DNA of 8,343 nt from SKPH01 sp051748565 (lineage in GTDB: Bacteria > Bacillota > Dethiobacteria > DTU022), in NCBI GenBank assembly GCA_051748565.1, contig JBNJHN010000072.1, positions 1 through 8,343 on the forward strand. Reading direction: 5' to 3'. The translations under genes were made by a program, and so were the position numbers. Position 1 is the stretch's first letter. The number at the start of each line of letters is the position of its first letter. A model generated the notes under the pieces. The model was not told where the DNA came from and did no database searches. It worked only from the letters and a program-made list of their open reading frames with translations. Below are positions 1-6,012 of this stretch, piece after piece.

Positions 1-19
1 TAATAATGCAAAATAGAAC

Positions 20-68
20 AAAAAAACCGGGAACTCTTCGCAACATTATAACTCAAAGCTTTCCCCGG
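20..68 (-). terminator. Probable intrinsic terminator of carD
   Basis: Read on the minus strand, CCGGGGAA (68-61) pairs with TTCCCGG (33-27) with one bulged G. An inner stem CTTTG/CGAAG stacks after a two-base mismatch, and a run of seven T follows (26-20). It starts 46 bp after the carD stop codon. The long loop and the bulge make it weaker than the terminator at 5966-5991. Transcription may partly read through to whatever lies left of the window. Confidence 0.6.
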
Positions 69-114
69 AAGCAAGGTAATTCAGTCTGATTGCTAAAACA
101 TTTGGATATAAAAT

Positions 115-606
115 TTACTTTGGGGTTTGTTCGAAAATATCATCGAGAACCATAGTAATTTCGGCTTGCTCGACACCCTGAACAAGAATTAACTCACTGA
201 TTAGAATCTGACGCGCGGTATCGAGCATTTTGCTCTCACCGGTTGAAAGGCCTTTTTCCCGATCTCTTAACATGAGGTTGCGAACCACCTCGGCAACTTC
301 ATAAATATCACCGCTCTTAATCTTTTCAAGATGGTTGCGATAACGCCGGTTCCAGTTGGCGGACAACTCAGGCTGTTCGCCCTGCAGAACAATAAAAACC
401 TGTGAGACTTCATTTTTTTCAATTACACCACGTAAACCCACCTGAGATATGTTATCAATTGGTATAAGCACTTTCATTTCGCCAAGGGGAAGCTTCATGA
501 CATAATATTTTTTCTTTGCTCCAAGAATCTCTTTCTCTTCTATAGCTTCGATAACTCCGGCTCCGTGCATCGGGTAAACCACTCTGTCTCCTACACTGAA
601 CAACAT
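115..606 (-). CDS. carD: CarD/CdnL-family RNA polymerase-binding transcriptional regulator
   Basis: This 163-residue protein has the CarD/CdnL layout. Residues 1-60 form the Tudor-like RNA polymerase-interacting domain shared with TRCF/Mfd, beginning FSVGDRVVYPMHGAGVI. Residues 65-160 form the helical DNA-binding domain with the signature NWNRRYRNHLEKI; its Trp falls at residue 85, the same number as the conserved minor-groove Trp of the mycobacterial protein. In studied members the protein binds the RNAP beta subunit and stabilises the open complex at rRNA and other promoters. Length is normal for the family. The ATG at 606 is preceded by GAGGGGG. A near-consensus promoter lies just upstream (635-663) and a probable terminator just downstream (20-68), so carD appears to be its own transcription unit. 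Family assignment is secure; the regulon in this organism is unknown. Confidence 0.93.
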   Translation of the reverse strand: MLFSVGDRVVYPMHGAGVIEAIEEKEILGAKKKYYVMKLPLGEMKVLIPIDNISQVGLRGVIEKNEVSQVFIVLQGEQPELSANWNRRYRNHLEKIKSGDIYEVAEVVRNLMLRDREKGLSTGESKMLDTARQILISELILVQGVEQAEITMVLDDIFEQTPK

Positions 607-634
607 CTCGCCCCCTCAGGATCTTCCTCTAAAT

Positions 635-663
635 ATAGTAACATAGCCCCCTTTGCCTGTCAA
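635..663 (-). promoter_or_regulatory. Strong sigma-A promoter for carD
   Basis: On the minus strand a perfect -35 box TTGACA (663-658) is followed by a 17-bp spacer and the -10 box TACTAT (640-635), with an extended -10 TG one base upstream of it. Transcription would start near 628, giving a leader of about 22 nt that carries the GAGGGGG ribosome binding site. Spacing and sequence are close to ideal, which suggests high constitutive expression. Confidence 0.85.
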
Positions 664-760
664 TTAAACATATAGCTTAACATATCCGGATCAAGAACAC
701 AACTATAAAATTAAGCTTTTTTGCCAGCTTTTTTTGGCTTTCCGCCAGCTCTTATCAAGA

Positions 761-827
761 AGTCAATTATAAGATGAATTTATTCCATAATATTTCATTT
801 TATGGTTATGATGCCATCAAATTGACT
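761..827. repeat. Nested inverted repeats in the divergent intergenic region
   Basis: The 336-bp gap between carD and the plus-strand gene contains AGTCAATT (761-768) and its exact reverse complement AATTGACT (820-827), 51 bp apart. Nested between them is CCATAA (785-790) opposite TTATGG (800-805), and the surrounding sequence is AT-rich. These could be operator half-sites or a cruciform-prone region between the two promoters. Chance occurrence is possible in AT-rich DNA. The stretch 710-750 has T-rich GCCAGC/GCTGGC repeats. No ORF in the gap looks real. Confidence 0.3.
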
Positions 828-861
828 CTTTTATCTTCGTGGCTCTCTCCCGGCATTTGGA

Positions 862-901
862 TTGACACTAGTTGACACAATCGGAAATTAAAAAGTATAA
901 T
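862..901 (+). promoter_or_regulatory. Near-consensus sigma-A promoter with duplicated -35 box
   Basis: TTGACA (872-877), an 18-bp spacer and TATAAT (896-901) give two perfect hexamers in the plus direction. A second TTGACA stands 10 bp further upstream (862-867), inside the direct repeat TTGACAC-TAG-TTGACAC. Only the inner copy has proper spacing to the -10 box. Transcription would start near 908, about 35 nt before the ATG at 943. The outer copy may be a duplication or part of a regulator site. Confidence 0.8.
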
Positions 902-942
902 TACGTAAACAGGGCCCTATATAAAAATGAGGTGACTTTAAT

Positions 943-1341
943 ATGAAGGACAATGAAGTAGTCGGCGATTTCCAGGACATTGTATCAGAAGTTTTAATCC
1001 GCCACCGCAGTATTCTCGACTGCTTGTCCAAATACCAGGAATCAACCTCCCGGGTAAACCGCAGTGTGATTAAAACCGTCACCGACTGCGGCTGCATTTC
1101 GATAAATGCCAATAAAAAACAATACCCGCCTATGGATTCACTTAAAGAATGCGGGAAATATATGGATTCTCACATTAAGGGAAAAATGTGCGAACACTGT
1201 CGTGAAGTAATTGCCGAAGAACTGGGTAAACATCTCTTTTACCTTACAGCCCTGTGCAACATCCTCGATTTCGAATTGGAAGACCTTTTTGGCAAAGAGT
1301 ACGACCGCATTTGCACCCTTCGCCATTTTCTTCTCTCCTGA
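943..1341 (+). CDS. Small Cys-rich protein of unknown function, MazG-like C-terminal helix
   Basis: This 132-residue soluble protein has no signal peptide or membrane segment. It starts at an ATG preceded by GAGGTG and a strong promoter. The N-terminal half is helical (residues 8-45, including RHRSILDCLSKYQEST). Cysteines are paired as DCGC (C49, C51) and CEHC (C83, C86), with singles at 27, 70, 105 and 124; the pairs suggest a metal or redox site. The C-terminal helix EELGKHLFYLTALCNILDFE resembles the EELGD helix of MazG-type pyrophosphohydrolases, but the metal-binding Asp position holds Lys96, so that activity is not implied. I recall similar short proteins near radA/carD in Clostridia, in some annotations under a DUF label (possibly DUF1573), but I am not certain. 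It is the only plus-strand gene here. Existence is well supported; function is unknown. Confidence 0.85.
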   Translation: MKDNEVVGDFQDIVSEVLIRHRSILDCLSKYQESTSRVNRSVIKTVTDCGCISINANKKQYPPMDSLKECGKYMDSHIKGKMCEHCREVIAEELGKHLFYLTALCNILDFELEDLFGKEYDRICTLRHFLLS

Positions 1342-1447
1342 AAGTAGAAAGTAATGCAGATTAATTTTTTTCCTTATCATTCGCATTCCTGATGCTATTA
1401 TGTAGAAATCTATTTCCGCGCGTTATAAACATTGCCTCTTTGGAGTG

Positions 1448-1485
1448 AAGGGGTTGTTCTCAGTTAATGGGAACAGCCCCTTTTT
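1448..1485 (+). terminator. Intrinsic terminator of the small Cys-rich gene, between convergent genes
   Basis: A 13-bp stem with a few G-T pairs joins AGGGGTTGTTCTC (1449-1461) to GGGAACAGCCCCT (1469-1481) around a 7-nt loop, followed by TTTTT (1481-1485). It lies 107 bp after the plus-strand stop codon and 10 bp past the end of radA. Read on the minus strand the same hairpin lacks a T tract (CTTCACTCC follows), so for radA it would be at best a weak stop or a 3'-end stabiliser. Confidence 0.8.
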
Positions 1486-1494
1486 GGTGACTTA

Positions 1495-2868
1495 TTATGT
1501 TTCGCCGGTTAGCAGGGCAATGCCGATTGCCTCTTTTATATTGCCAGCACCGATTAACTGAAGTCCTTTAAATTCACTTGCTGCTGCCTTAAGTTCCGCC
1601 TGGTTGGCTTCGGGAAGAATGAAACGTTTGAAACCCAGTTTGACTGCTTCGTTCAAGCGCTGGCGGATGCGGCTTACGGGGCGGATTTCTCCGGTCAGGC
1701 CTATCTCGCCAACTGCAACAGTAGCACCATTTAAACTTTTTTCTTTGAGGCTGGAGGTCAAACTTAAAGCCAGAGCCAGATCAGCTGCTGGTTCGAAGAG
1801 ACGCACACCGCCAACCACGTTGACAAAAGTGTCCAAACCGAAAAAGGAAATAGCGGCATGCTTCTCCAGCACCGCCATGACCAGGGCAACCCGGTTCAGG
1901 TCAATGCCGGTTGATGTGCGCCGCGGTGAAGGGTAACCGGTCGGGGCCACAAGCGATTGAATCTCCACTAAAAGCGGCCTGGTCCCTTCCATGCTTGCGG
2001 TTATTACCGCCCCGGAAGCCTGTTCCCGGTTTTGGGTCATAAATAAGTGTGAGGGGTTGGCAACTTCAAGCAGACCCTCCGATTCCATCATAAAGACACC
2101 GATTTCGTTGGTAGAGCCGAACCGGTTTTTGACTCCCCGCAGGATCCGGAAGCTATGATACCGATCACCCTCCAGGTAGAGGACACAATCGACCATATGC
2201 TCGAGTAGGCGCGGGCCGGCTATCATTCCTTCCTTGGTAACGTGCCCAACTAAGAACACGGCAATATTCTTTTCTTTGGCCATACGGACTAGCTCTGCCG
2301 TTACCTCCCGAACCTGGCTGACGCTGCCGGGGACTCCGTCGATGTCACTGCGGTAAATCGATTGTACCGAATCTACAATCAGCACGGCCGGATTAACTGA
2401 GCCTGTGGTCTCCAATAGAACCTCGAGCTCGGTAATTGCCGCCACCTGAAATGTATCTTTAACAGCAAGGCGTTCCGCACGCATTTTCAACTGGTGAAGC
2501 GACTCTTCTCCACTGGCATAAAATACGCTTCTATTTCCGGCCAGGCGGGCTGCAGCCTGCAGGAGCAGGGTCGACTTTCCTATTCCTGGATCGCCGCCTA
2601 TAAGCACCACAGAACCTGATACCATGCCGCCACCCAAAACCCGGTCAAATTCACCGATACCGGTAACAAAGCGATCCTCAGCCGCGGCAGGCACTTCATT
2701 CAGGGATAAAGAGCGGACACTTCCCAGCCTGGCCGCTCTTCGCCGCGCAGGGACCACACTTACCTCGGCCAGTGTATTCCATTCTTCACAGCCGGGGCAG
2801 CGTCCGAGCCATTTTTGGGTTTCGTACCCACAACTGTTACAACAAAATAAGGTCGTCTTCTTCGCCAA
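1495..2868 (-). CDS. radA: DNA repair protein RadA (Sms)
   Basis: RadA is a RecA-like, DnaB-like ATPase that helps recombination intermediates mature by branch migration. The 457-residue length and the complete domain order fit the family. An N-terminal C4 zinc finger (C10, C13, C24, C27; CPGCEEWNT) comes first. The ATPase core follows, with Walker A GDPGIGKST at 92-100 and Walker B VLIVDS at 162-167. The RadA-specific KNRFG motif is at 247-251. The C-terminus, from about residue 300, is a Lon-protease-like domain of the non-proteolytic type found in RadA. The start is TTG at 2868, preceded by AAAGGGG at good spacing. It begins only 20 bp after the nfo stop codon, so the two are very likely co-transcribed. 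Unusually, disA is not the next gene downstream. Identification is secure. Confidence 0.97.
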   Translation of the reverse strand: MAKKTTLFCCNSCGYETQKWLGRCPGCEEWNTLAEVSVVPARRRAARLGSVRSLSLNEVPAAAEDRFVTGIGEFDRVLGGGMVSGSVVLIGGDPGIGKSTLLLQAAARLAGNRSVFYASGEESLHQLKMRAERLAVKDTFQVAAITELEVLLETTGSVNPAVLIVDSVQSIYRSDIDGVPGSVSQVREVTAELVRMAKEKNIAVFLVGHVTKEGMIAGPRLLEHMVDCVLYLEGDRYHSFRILRGVKNRFGSTNEIGVFMMESEGLLEVANPSHLFMTQNREQASGAVITASMEGTRPLLVEIQSLVAPTGYPSPRRTSTGIDLNRVALVMAVLEKHAAISFFGLDTFVNVVGGVRLFEPAADLALALSLTSSLKEKSLNGATVAVGEIGLTGEIRPVSRIRQRLNEAVKLGFKRFILPEANQAELKAAASEFKGLQLIGAGNIKEAIGIALLTGET

Positions 2869-2888
2869 CTAAAAGCCCCTTTCTCATT

Positions 2889-3725
2889 TTACTCCACCAG
2901 CCCGATCATTTTTTCCATGTTCAGACGGTCCCAGTCGGTGCCGTTTTCGGGTGTTTCGAGAATGAAGGGAAAATCATCAGGCCAACCATAGTTAAGAATG
3001 GCGCTGAAGCCTTCCAGGGAAATATTCCCTTCCCCGATGTGAGCATGCCGATCTACCCTGGCACCGCATTCCACCCGGGTGTCGTTAACATGAATGACCT
3101 TCAGGTTCTCCAGGCCGACTGTCTGATCAAACACGGCCAGGGTTTTATTCACTGCTGTTTCAGTACTAATGTCATAGCCGGCAGCCCAGCTGTGAGCGGT
3201 ATCGATGCAGGTGCCCAACCTGCCTTTCGGAAAAGACTGCAGAATTTCGGCCAGTTCTTCAAAGTTAGCTCCCAGGGCAGTACCGCTGCCGGCTGTGTTC
3301 TCCAGCAGGAGCATTACCGATTCCGGCCATTGGGAAAGCCCTTCACCGATACAGTTTATAATCTGGGCCATACCCTTCTTTACACCCTGTCCCCCGTGAT
3401 TACCGGTATGCAAAACCACGTACGGGGCCCTGTAAAAACCGGCCCTCTCCATTGTTTCGTTAAGCAGCTGTTTCGATTTCACCAGGAACCCTTGATTATT
3501 CGAAGCCAGGTTGATCAGATAAGCACTGTGGACCACCAGCGGTTTAATATCAAGCTCTTTTAAAAGATCAGCCCGTTTTGTAATTTCAGATTCTTCAAGT
3601 TTGCCCATCCTCCAACCTGTGGGGTTCCCGGGAAAAATCTGGATTGTCCGGCAGCCGATCCCGGCCACCCTTTTCACATTTTTTTCAAAACCGCCCTTCT
3701 GCGGCATATGAACTCCAAAACGCAA
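2889..3725 (-). CDS. nfo: Endonuclease IV (AP endonuclease, Nfo family)
   Basis: This is a TIM-barrel enzyme that cuts DNA 5' to abasic sites in base excision repair, using a trinuclear zinc centre. All nine metal ligands known from E. coli Nfo can be matched: H66, H106, E142, D175, H178, H212, D225, H227 and E257. They sit in motifs such as HSAYLINL, LLENTAGSG, IDTAHSWAAGYD, HVNDT and VDRHAHIGEGNI. I prefer the TTG at 3725 (278 residues), because AGGGGAGGT lies 6 bp upstream and the sequence then opens LRFGVHMPQKGGF, as the family does. An earlier in-frame TTG at 3746 would add seven residues but would put this ribosome binding site inside the gene. It lies between the Sir2 pair and radA, and is probably co-transcribed with radA. 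A weak promoter may precede it (3751-3780). Confidence 0.95.
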   Translation of the reverse strand: MRFGVHMPQKGGFEKNVKRVAGIGCRTIQIFPGNPTGWRMGKLEESEITKRADLLKELDIKPLVVHSAYLINLASNNQGFLVKSKQLLNETMERAGFYRAPYVVLHTGNHGGQGVKKGMAQIINCIGEGLSQWPESVMLLLENTAGSGTALGANFEELAEILQSFPKGRLGTCIDTAHSWAAGYDISTETAVNKTLAVFDQTVGLENLKVIHVNDTRVECGARVDRHAHIGEGNISLEGFSAILNYGWPDDFPFILETPENGTDWDRLNMEKMIGLVE

Positions 3726-3750
3726 GGTGCTACCTCCCCTGGTCAAAATT

Positions 3751-3780
3751 ATTATGCAGTCTTGTCACCCGCTATAGCAA
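3751..3780 (-). promoter_or_regulatory. Candidate weak promoter for nfo-radA
   Basis: On the minus strand TTGCTA (3780-3775), an 18-bp spacer and CATAAT (3756-3751) match the sigma-A boxes at 4 of 6 and 5 of 6 positions. It lies in the 116-bp gap between the Sir2-like gene and nfo. If active, repair genes could be expressed independently of the Sir2 genes. Evidence is by eye only. Confidence 0.3.
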
Positions 3781-3807
3781 TGTCATAATTTAAGATAAAG
3801 GCTGCCA

Positions 3808-3834
3808 CTTTATAAAGAAATTAAGCAGATCTGC
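3808..3834. repeat. Two 10-bp perfect palindromes after the Sir2-like gene
   Basis: CTTTATAAAG (3808-3817) and GCAGATCTGC (3825-3834) are perfect palindromes only 7 bp apart, directly downstream of the stop codon at 3842. Neither is followed by a T tract, so they are not intrinsic terminators. They might be a regulator site or chance. Confidence 0.3.
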
Positions 3835-3841
3835 CTTATTA

Positions 3842-4591
3842 TTAGCCCTTTTTATCCAACTTTTCAAGCAGCATCTTCATCACTTGGATTGGGTTTTCAT
3901 CAGTAATAATTTTTGCTTTATGATCATAATCAGTAGAAGTTTTGTTTATAATAACCAGCTCTTTATCTTCAACCGGCAGCTGATCTGCCGGTGATGATTT
4001 CATATCTGAACCGATGATAATTATCAGGTCGGACAACTTTATCTCCTCCAATGCTTTATGATAATCAGGAGGAGGCGGTTCACCGGAAAGAACAACATCC
4101 GGTTTGAGCGGTTCGCCGCATTCAGGGCACAATGGTACCATCGGCTTTTCTTCTGCTACAGCTGAAAGATCTTTAATTTCCAGCTGCAGATCACAATGTT
4201 TGCAGCTGACTGTTCTTAAGGTACCGTGAATTTCAAGCACATTCTTAGACCCAGCTTTCCGGTGCAGGCCGTCAATGTTCTGGGTGATAATAGCCTTAAC
4301 CAGGCCGCGCTTTTCCAGAACAGCCAGAATAGTGTGCACTTCGTTGGGTTCAATCCTTTCAAGAATGTCAAAATAGGGAGCACCGGCTTCGTAAAAAGAC
4401 TGTGGATCTGCTTCGAATCGCCGGATACTAAAATCATCCGGGGAAACCATGGTCGGAAGCCTGTCGCTTTGCAGGTGAAAGTCAGGTAAACCTCTGCCCG
4501 TTGAAATGCCCGCACCGGTAATAACAACCACGTGGCTGCTTTGTTCAAACAGATATGCAATTTTTTTCACGTTTTCCATTAAATGTTCCAA
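3842..4591 (-). CDS. Divergent Sir2-family protein with altered NAD-binding pocket
   Basis: This 249-residue protein aligns without gaps to the next gene upstream (about 54% identity, counted by hand), so the pair arose by tandem duplication. It keeps TQNIDGLH (103-110), the catalytic His of IHGT (H122) and four zinc cysteines (C130, C133, C155, C158). Other positions conserved in sirtuins have changed. GAGISTESG-type sequence is now STGRG, PDFR is PDFH (H39), the SPGSGLW loop is replaced by LQSDRLP, FGE is SGE (S169), and GSS is GSD (D196). Canonical sirtuins remove acyl groups from lysine using NAD+; in this copy NAD binding may be weakened, changed in specificity or lost. The start is TTG at 4591, after AAGGGG, at the position equivalent to the paralogue's ATG. 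The frame is intact over the full length, so it is not an obvious pseudogene. Confidence 0.88.
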   Translation of the reverse strand: MEHLMENVKKIAYLFEQSSHVVVITGAGISTGRGLPDFHLQSDRLPTMVSPDDFSIRRFEADPQSFYEAGAPYFDILERIEPNEVHTILAVLEKRGLVKAIITQNIDGLHRKAGSKNVLEIHGTLRTVSCKHCDLQLEIKDLSAVAEEKPMVPLCPECGEPLKPDVVLSGEPPPPDYHKALEEIKLSDLIIIIGSDMKSSPADQLPVEDKELVIINKTSTDYDHKAKIITDENPIQVMKMLLEKLDKKG

Positions 4592-4630
4592 GAAATCATC
4601 CCCTTAAAACAAAAAATAAAATAATGTTCC

Positions 4631-4675
4631 GAGCCAGGGGCAACTAAAGGTTATCCATATTTTTAGCCCCTGCTC
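4631..4675 (-). other. Possible RNA hairpin between the two Sir2 genes
   Basis: On the minus strand GAGCAGGGGC (4675-4666) can pair with GCCCCTGGCTC (4641-4631) with one bulged base. The left arm covers the last codons of the upstream Sir2 gene, and the loop of about 24 nt includes its stop codon. The following sequence is AT-rich but has no compact T run. It could slow readthrough or mark an mRNA processing point between the paralogues. This is speculative. Confidence 0.3.
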
Positions 4676-5412
4676 TCCAGCTCAGCCAAGAGCAGCTTCA
4701 TTACACGGGCTGTGCTTTCGTGTACTACAACCTTTGCCTGCTGGTCGTAAAAGGTGGGGGAGCGGTTTATAATTACCAGTCTTTCACTATAGGAAGGAAG
4801 CTGGTTGGCCGGTGAGACCTGCATGCTCGATCCGACAACCAGGATCAGGTCGGCTTTCTGTGCTTCTTCGATCGCTTCCCGGTAATCGGGCGAGAGCGGT
4901 TCGCCGAAAAGGATCACATCCGGCTTGAGCGGTTCGCCGCACTCGATGCAAAGCGGCGGCAGCAATCCTTCTTCGACATCGGAGGCTACTTCTTCTATGG
5001 TTACCTTCCGGCCGCAGTGCATGCAGCTGGCGGTACTCAGGGTGCCGTGAATTTCAAGGACCCGAATAGAGCCTCCTTTCTGATGTAGTCCGTCCACATT
5101 CTGGGTGATAACCGACTTGATCATTCCGCGCCGTTCCAATTCAGCCAGGACGGTATGGGCTTCATTTGGCTCGGCCTTATCAAGCAGTTGTACAAAAGGG
5201 GCTCCGGCTTCGTAAAATGCTTTCGGGTTGGCTTTAAACCCCTGGATGGTAAAAAGTTCAGGATCGATCATGGTCCAGAGACCGCTCCCCGGGCTGCGGA
5301 AATCGGGCACCCCGCTCTCAGTGGAGACCCCTGCTCCGGTAAGCACAACCGCGTAGCTGCTTTCAACAAGCAGATCGGTAATTTTTTTAACATTTTCAAG
5401 CAGCTCTTCCAT
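4663..5412 (-). CDS. NAD-dependent protein deacylase, Sir2 family (canonical copy)
   Basis: This sirtuin transfers acyl groups from lysine side chains to NAD+, giving O-acyl-ADP-ribose and nicotinamide. It is cytoplasmic, with no signal sequence. In the 249-residue form the Rossmann motif is GAGVSTESGVPDFRSPGSG (25-43). TQNVDGLH is at 103-110 with Asn105 and Asp107, the catalytic His is H122 (IHGT), the zinc cysteines are C130, C133, C155 and C158, FGEPL is at 169-173, and GSSMQVSPANQLP starts at 194. The Tyr-x-x-Arg acid-pocket motif of desuccinylases such as CobB/SIRT5 is not seen, so a deacetylase-type specificity is more likely. I chose the ATG at 5412, preceded by GGGAGG. The frame extends to 5469, but those residues have no ribosome site and no counterpart in the paralogue. 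A possible promoter is at 5434-5461. Confidence 0.95.
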   Translation of the reverse strand: MEELLENVKKITDLLVESSYAVVLTGAGVSTESGVPDFRSPGSGLWTMIDPELFTIQGFKANPKAFYEAGAPFVQLLDKAEPNEAHTVLAELERRGMIKSVITQNVDGLHQKGGSIRVLEIHGTLSTASCMHCGRKVTIEEVASDVEEGLLPPLCIECGEPLKPDVILFGEPLSPDYREAIEEAQKADLILVVGSSMQVSPANQLPSYSERLVIINRSPTFYDQQAKVVVHESTARVMKLLLAELESRG

Positions 5413-5433
5413 ACTTCCACCTCCCAACCGGCT

Positions 5434-5461
5434 CATATATTCCATCTTAAAAGCCTGCCAA
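5434..5461 (-). promoter_or_regulatory. Candidate promoter for the Sir2 pair
   Basis: On the minus strand TTGGCA (5461-5456), a 16-bp spacer and TATATG (5439-5434) match the sigma-A boxes at 5 of 6 and 4 of 6 positions. The expected start point would leave a short leader carrying GGGAGG before the ATG at 5412. It lies in the 92-bp gap after yjbQ. It is moderate by sequence only. Confidence 0.35.
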
Positions 5462-5504
5462 ACCCACACTCACAGTCAATCTTTAGAGCGAGACAGGGAA
5501 ATAA

Positions 5505-5897
5505 TCAGTCGATCCAGACTTTAACTGTACGGGTGCGGGGACCGTCGAATTCCGCTAAAAAAACTCCCTGCCAGGTGCCCAGGTCAAGCGATCCATCCCT
5601 GATGATCAGGTGAAGGGAGCAGCCGAGGAGGGAGGCTTTGATATGGGAATCACTGTTGCCCTCACGGTGGCGGTAGCTTCCTTTTAGAGGAACCATCTCC
5701 TGCAGAAAACGGAGCATATCTTCCATTACATCCGGGTCTGCATCTTCATTAATCGTCATCGCCGCGGTTGTATGCGACACGAAAACAGTACAACAGCCGT
5801 TCTTAACCCCGCTCCTGGTCAACAAATCATTCAGCCTGGATGTAACATTGATGAATTGCTCCCTGGCCCTGGTTTCAATCTTAAATTCGAGGTGCAA
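5505..5897 (-). CDS. yjbQ: YjbQ family protein (UPF0047), possible secondary thiamine-phosphate synthase
   Basis: This 130-residue protein matches the compact trimeric YjbQ/UPF0047 family over its whole length. The conserved motifs are SHTTAAMTINEDADPDV (41-57), YRHREGNSDSHIKASLLG (75-92) and LGTWQGVFLAEFDGPRTR (106-123). The His, Glu and Asp residues in these motifs line the family's putative metal-binding site. E. coli YjbQ shows weak thiamine-phosphate synthase activity, but the physiological role is unsettled and no thi gene is nearby. The TTG at 5897 is chosen because AAAGGAGG stands 8 bp upstream; the open frame continues to 5939 but has no ribosome site. Transcription from the TPR gene should mostly stop at 5966-5991, so this is probably the first gene of the block leading to Sir2, nfo and radA, though I see no convincing promoter in 5898-5965. 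Confidence 0.9.
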   Translation of the reverse strand: MHLEFKIETRAREQFINVTSRLNDLLTRSGVKNGCCTVFVSHTTAAMTINEDADPDVMEDMLRFLQEMVPLKGSYRHREGNSDSHIKASLLGCSLHLIIRDGSLDLGTWQGVFLAEFDGPRTRTVKVWID

Positions 5898-5965
5898 GTT
5901 TCCTGCCTCCTTTAAAAAGCAAAATAAACATTGCCGCATAAATTAACGGACCAGGCCGATATTTG

Positions 5966-5991
5966 AAAAAAGCCCCTTCCGTAGAAGGGGC
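5966..5991 (-). terminator. Strong intrinsic terminator of the TPR gene
   Basis: On the minus strand GCCCCTTC (5991-5984), the tetraloop TACG and GAAGGGGC (5979-5972) make a perfect 8-bp GC-rich stem followed by TTTTTT (5971-5966). It lies 21 bp after the stop codon of the TPR gene and separates block 1 from yjbQ. The plus-strand reading lacks a T tract. Confidence 0.92.
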
Positions 5992-6012
5992 CTCTATGTT
6001 AGCCTCGGAAAT

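Noticed and set aside
607..942. A small RNA gene or riboswitch in the carD divergent gap
   Set aside because: No terminator-type hairpin with a T tract lies inside the gap. Both leaders are short (about 22 and 35 nt), so there is no room for a riboswitch in either.
888..1112. A minus-strand open frame opposite the small Cys-rich gene
   Set aside because: The plus-strand gene has a strong promoter, a ribosome site and a terminator, while this frame has none of these.
2772..3563. A 263-codon plus-strand open frame lying across the radA-nfo junction
   Set aside because: It is antisense to two well-conserved genes, has no ribosome binding site, and its translation shows no family pattern. It is a shadow of the minus-strand genes.
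3842..4591. The divergent Sir2 gene as a pseudogene
   Set aside because: The frame is full length, with no gaps relative to its paralogue, and it keeps the zinc cysteines, the catalytic His and a proper ribosome site. Changes cluster in the NAD-pocket motifs rather than being scattered stops or indels.
4663..5412. The canonical Sir2 protein as a CobB/SIRT5-type desuccinylase, or as a macrodomain-linked SirTM enzyme
   Set aside because: The Tyr-x-x-Arg motif of the first group is not visible. The catalytic His and the zinc cysteines are normal and no macrodomain gene is nearby, which argues against the second.
5155..5613. A 152-codon plus-strand open frame across the Sir2-yjbQ junction
   Set aside because: It is antisense to conserved motifs of both genes, and its composition is that of a reverse-strand shadow.
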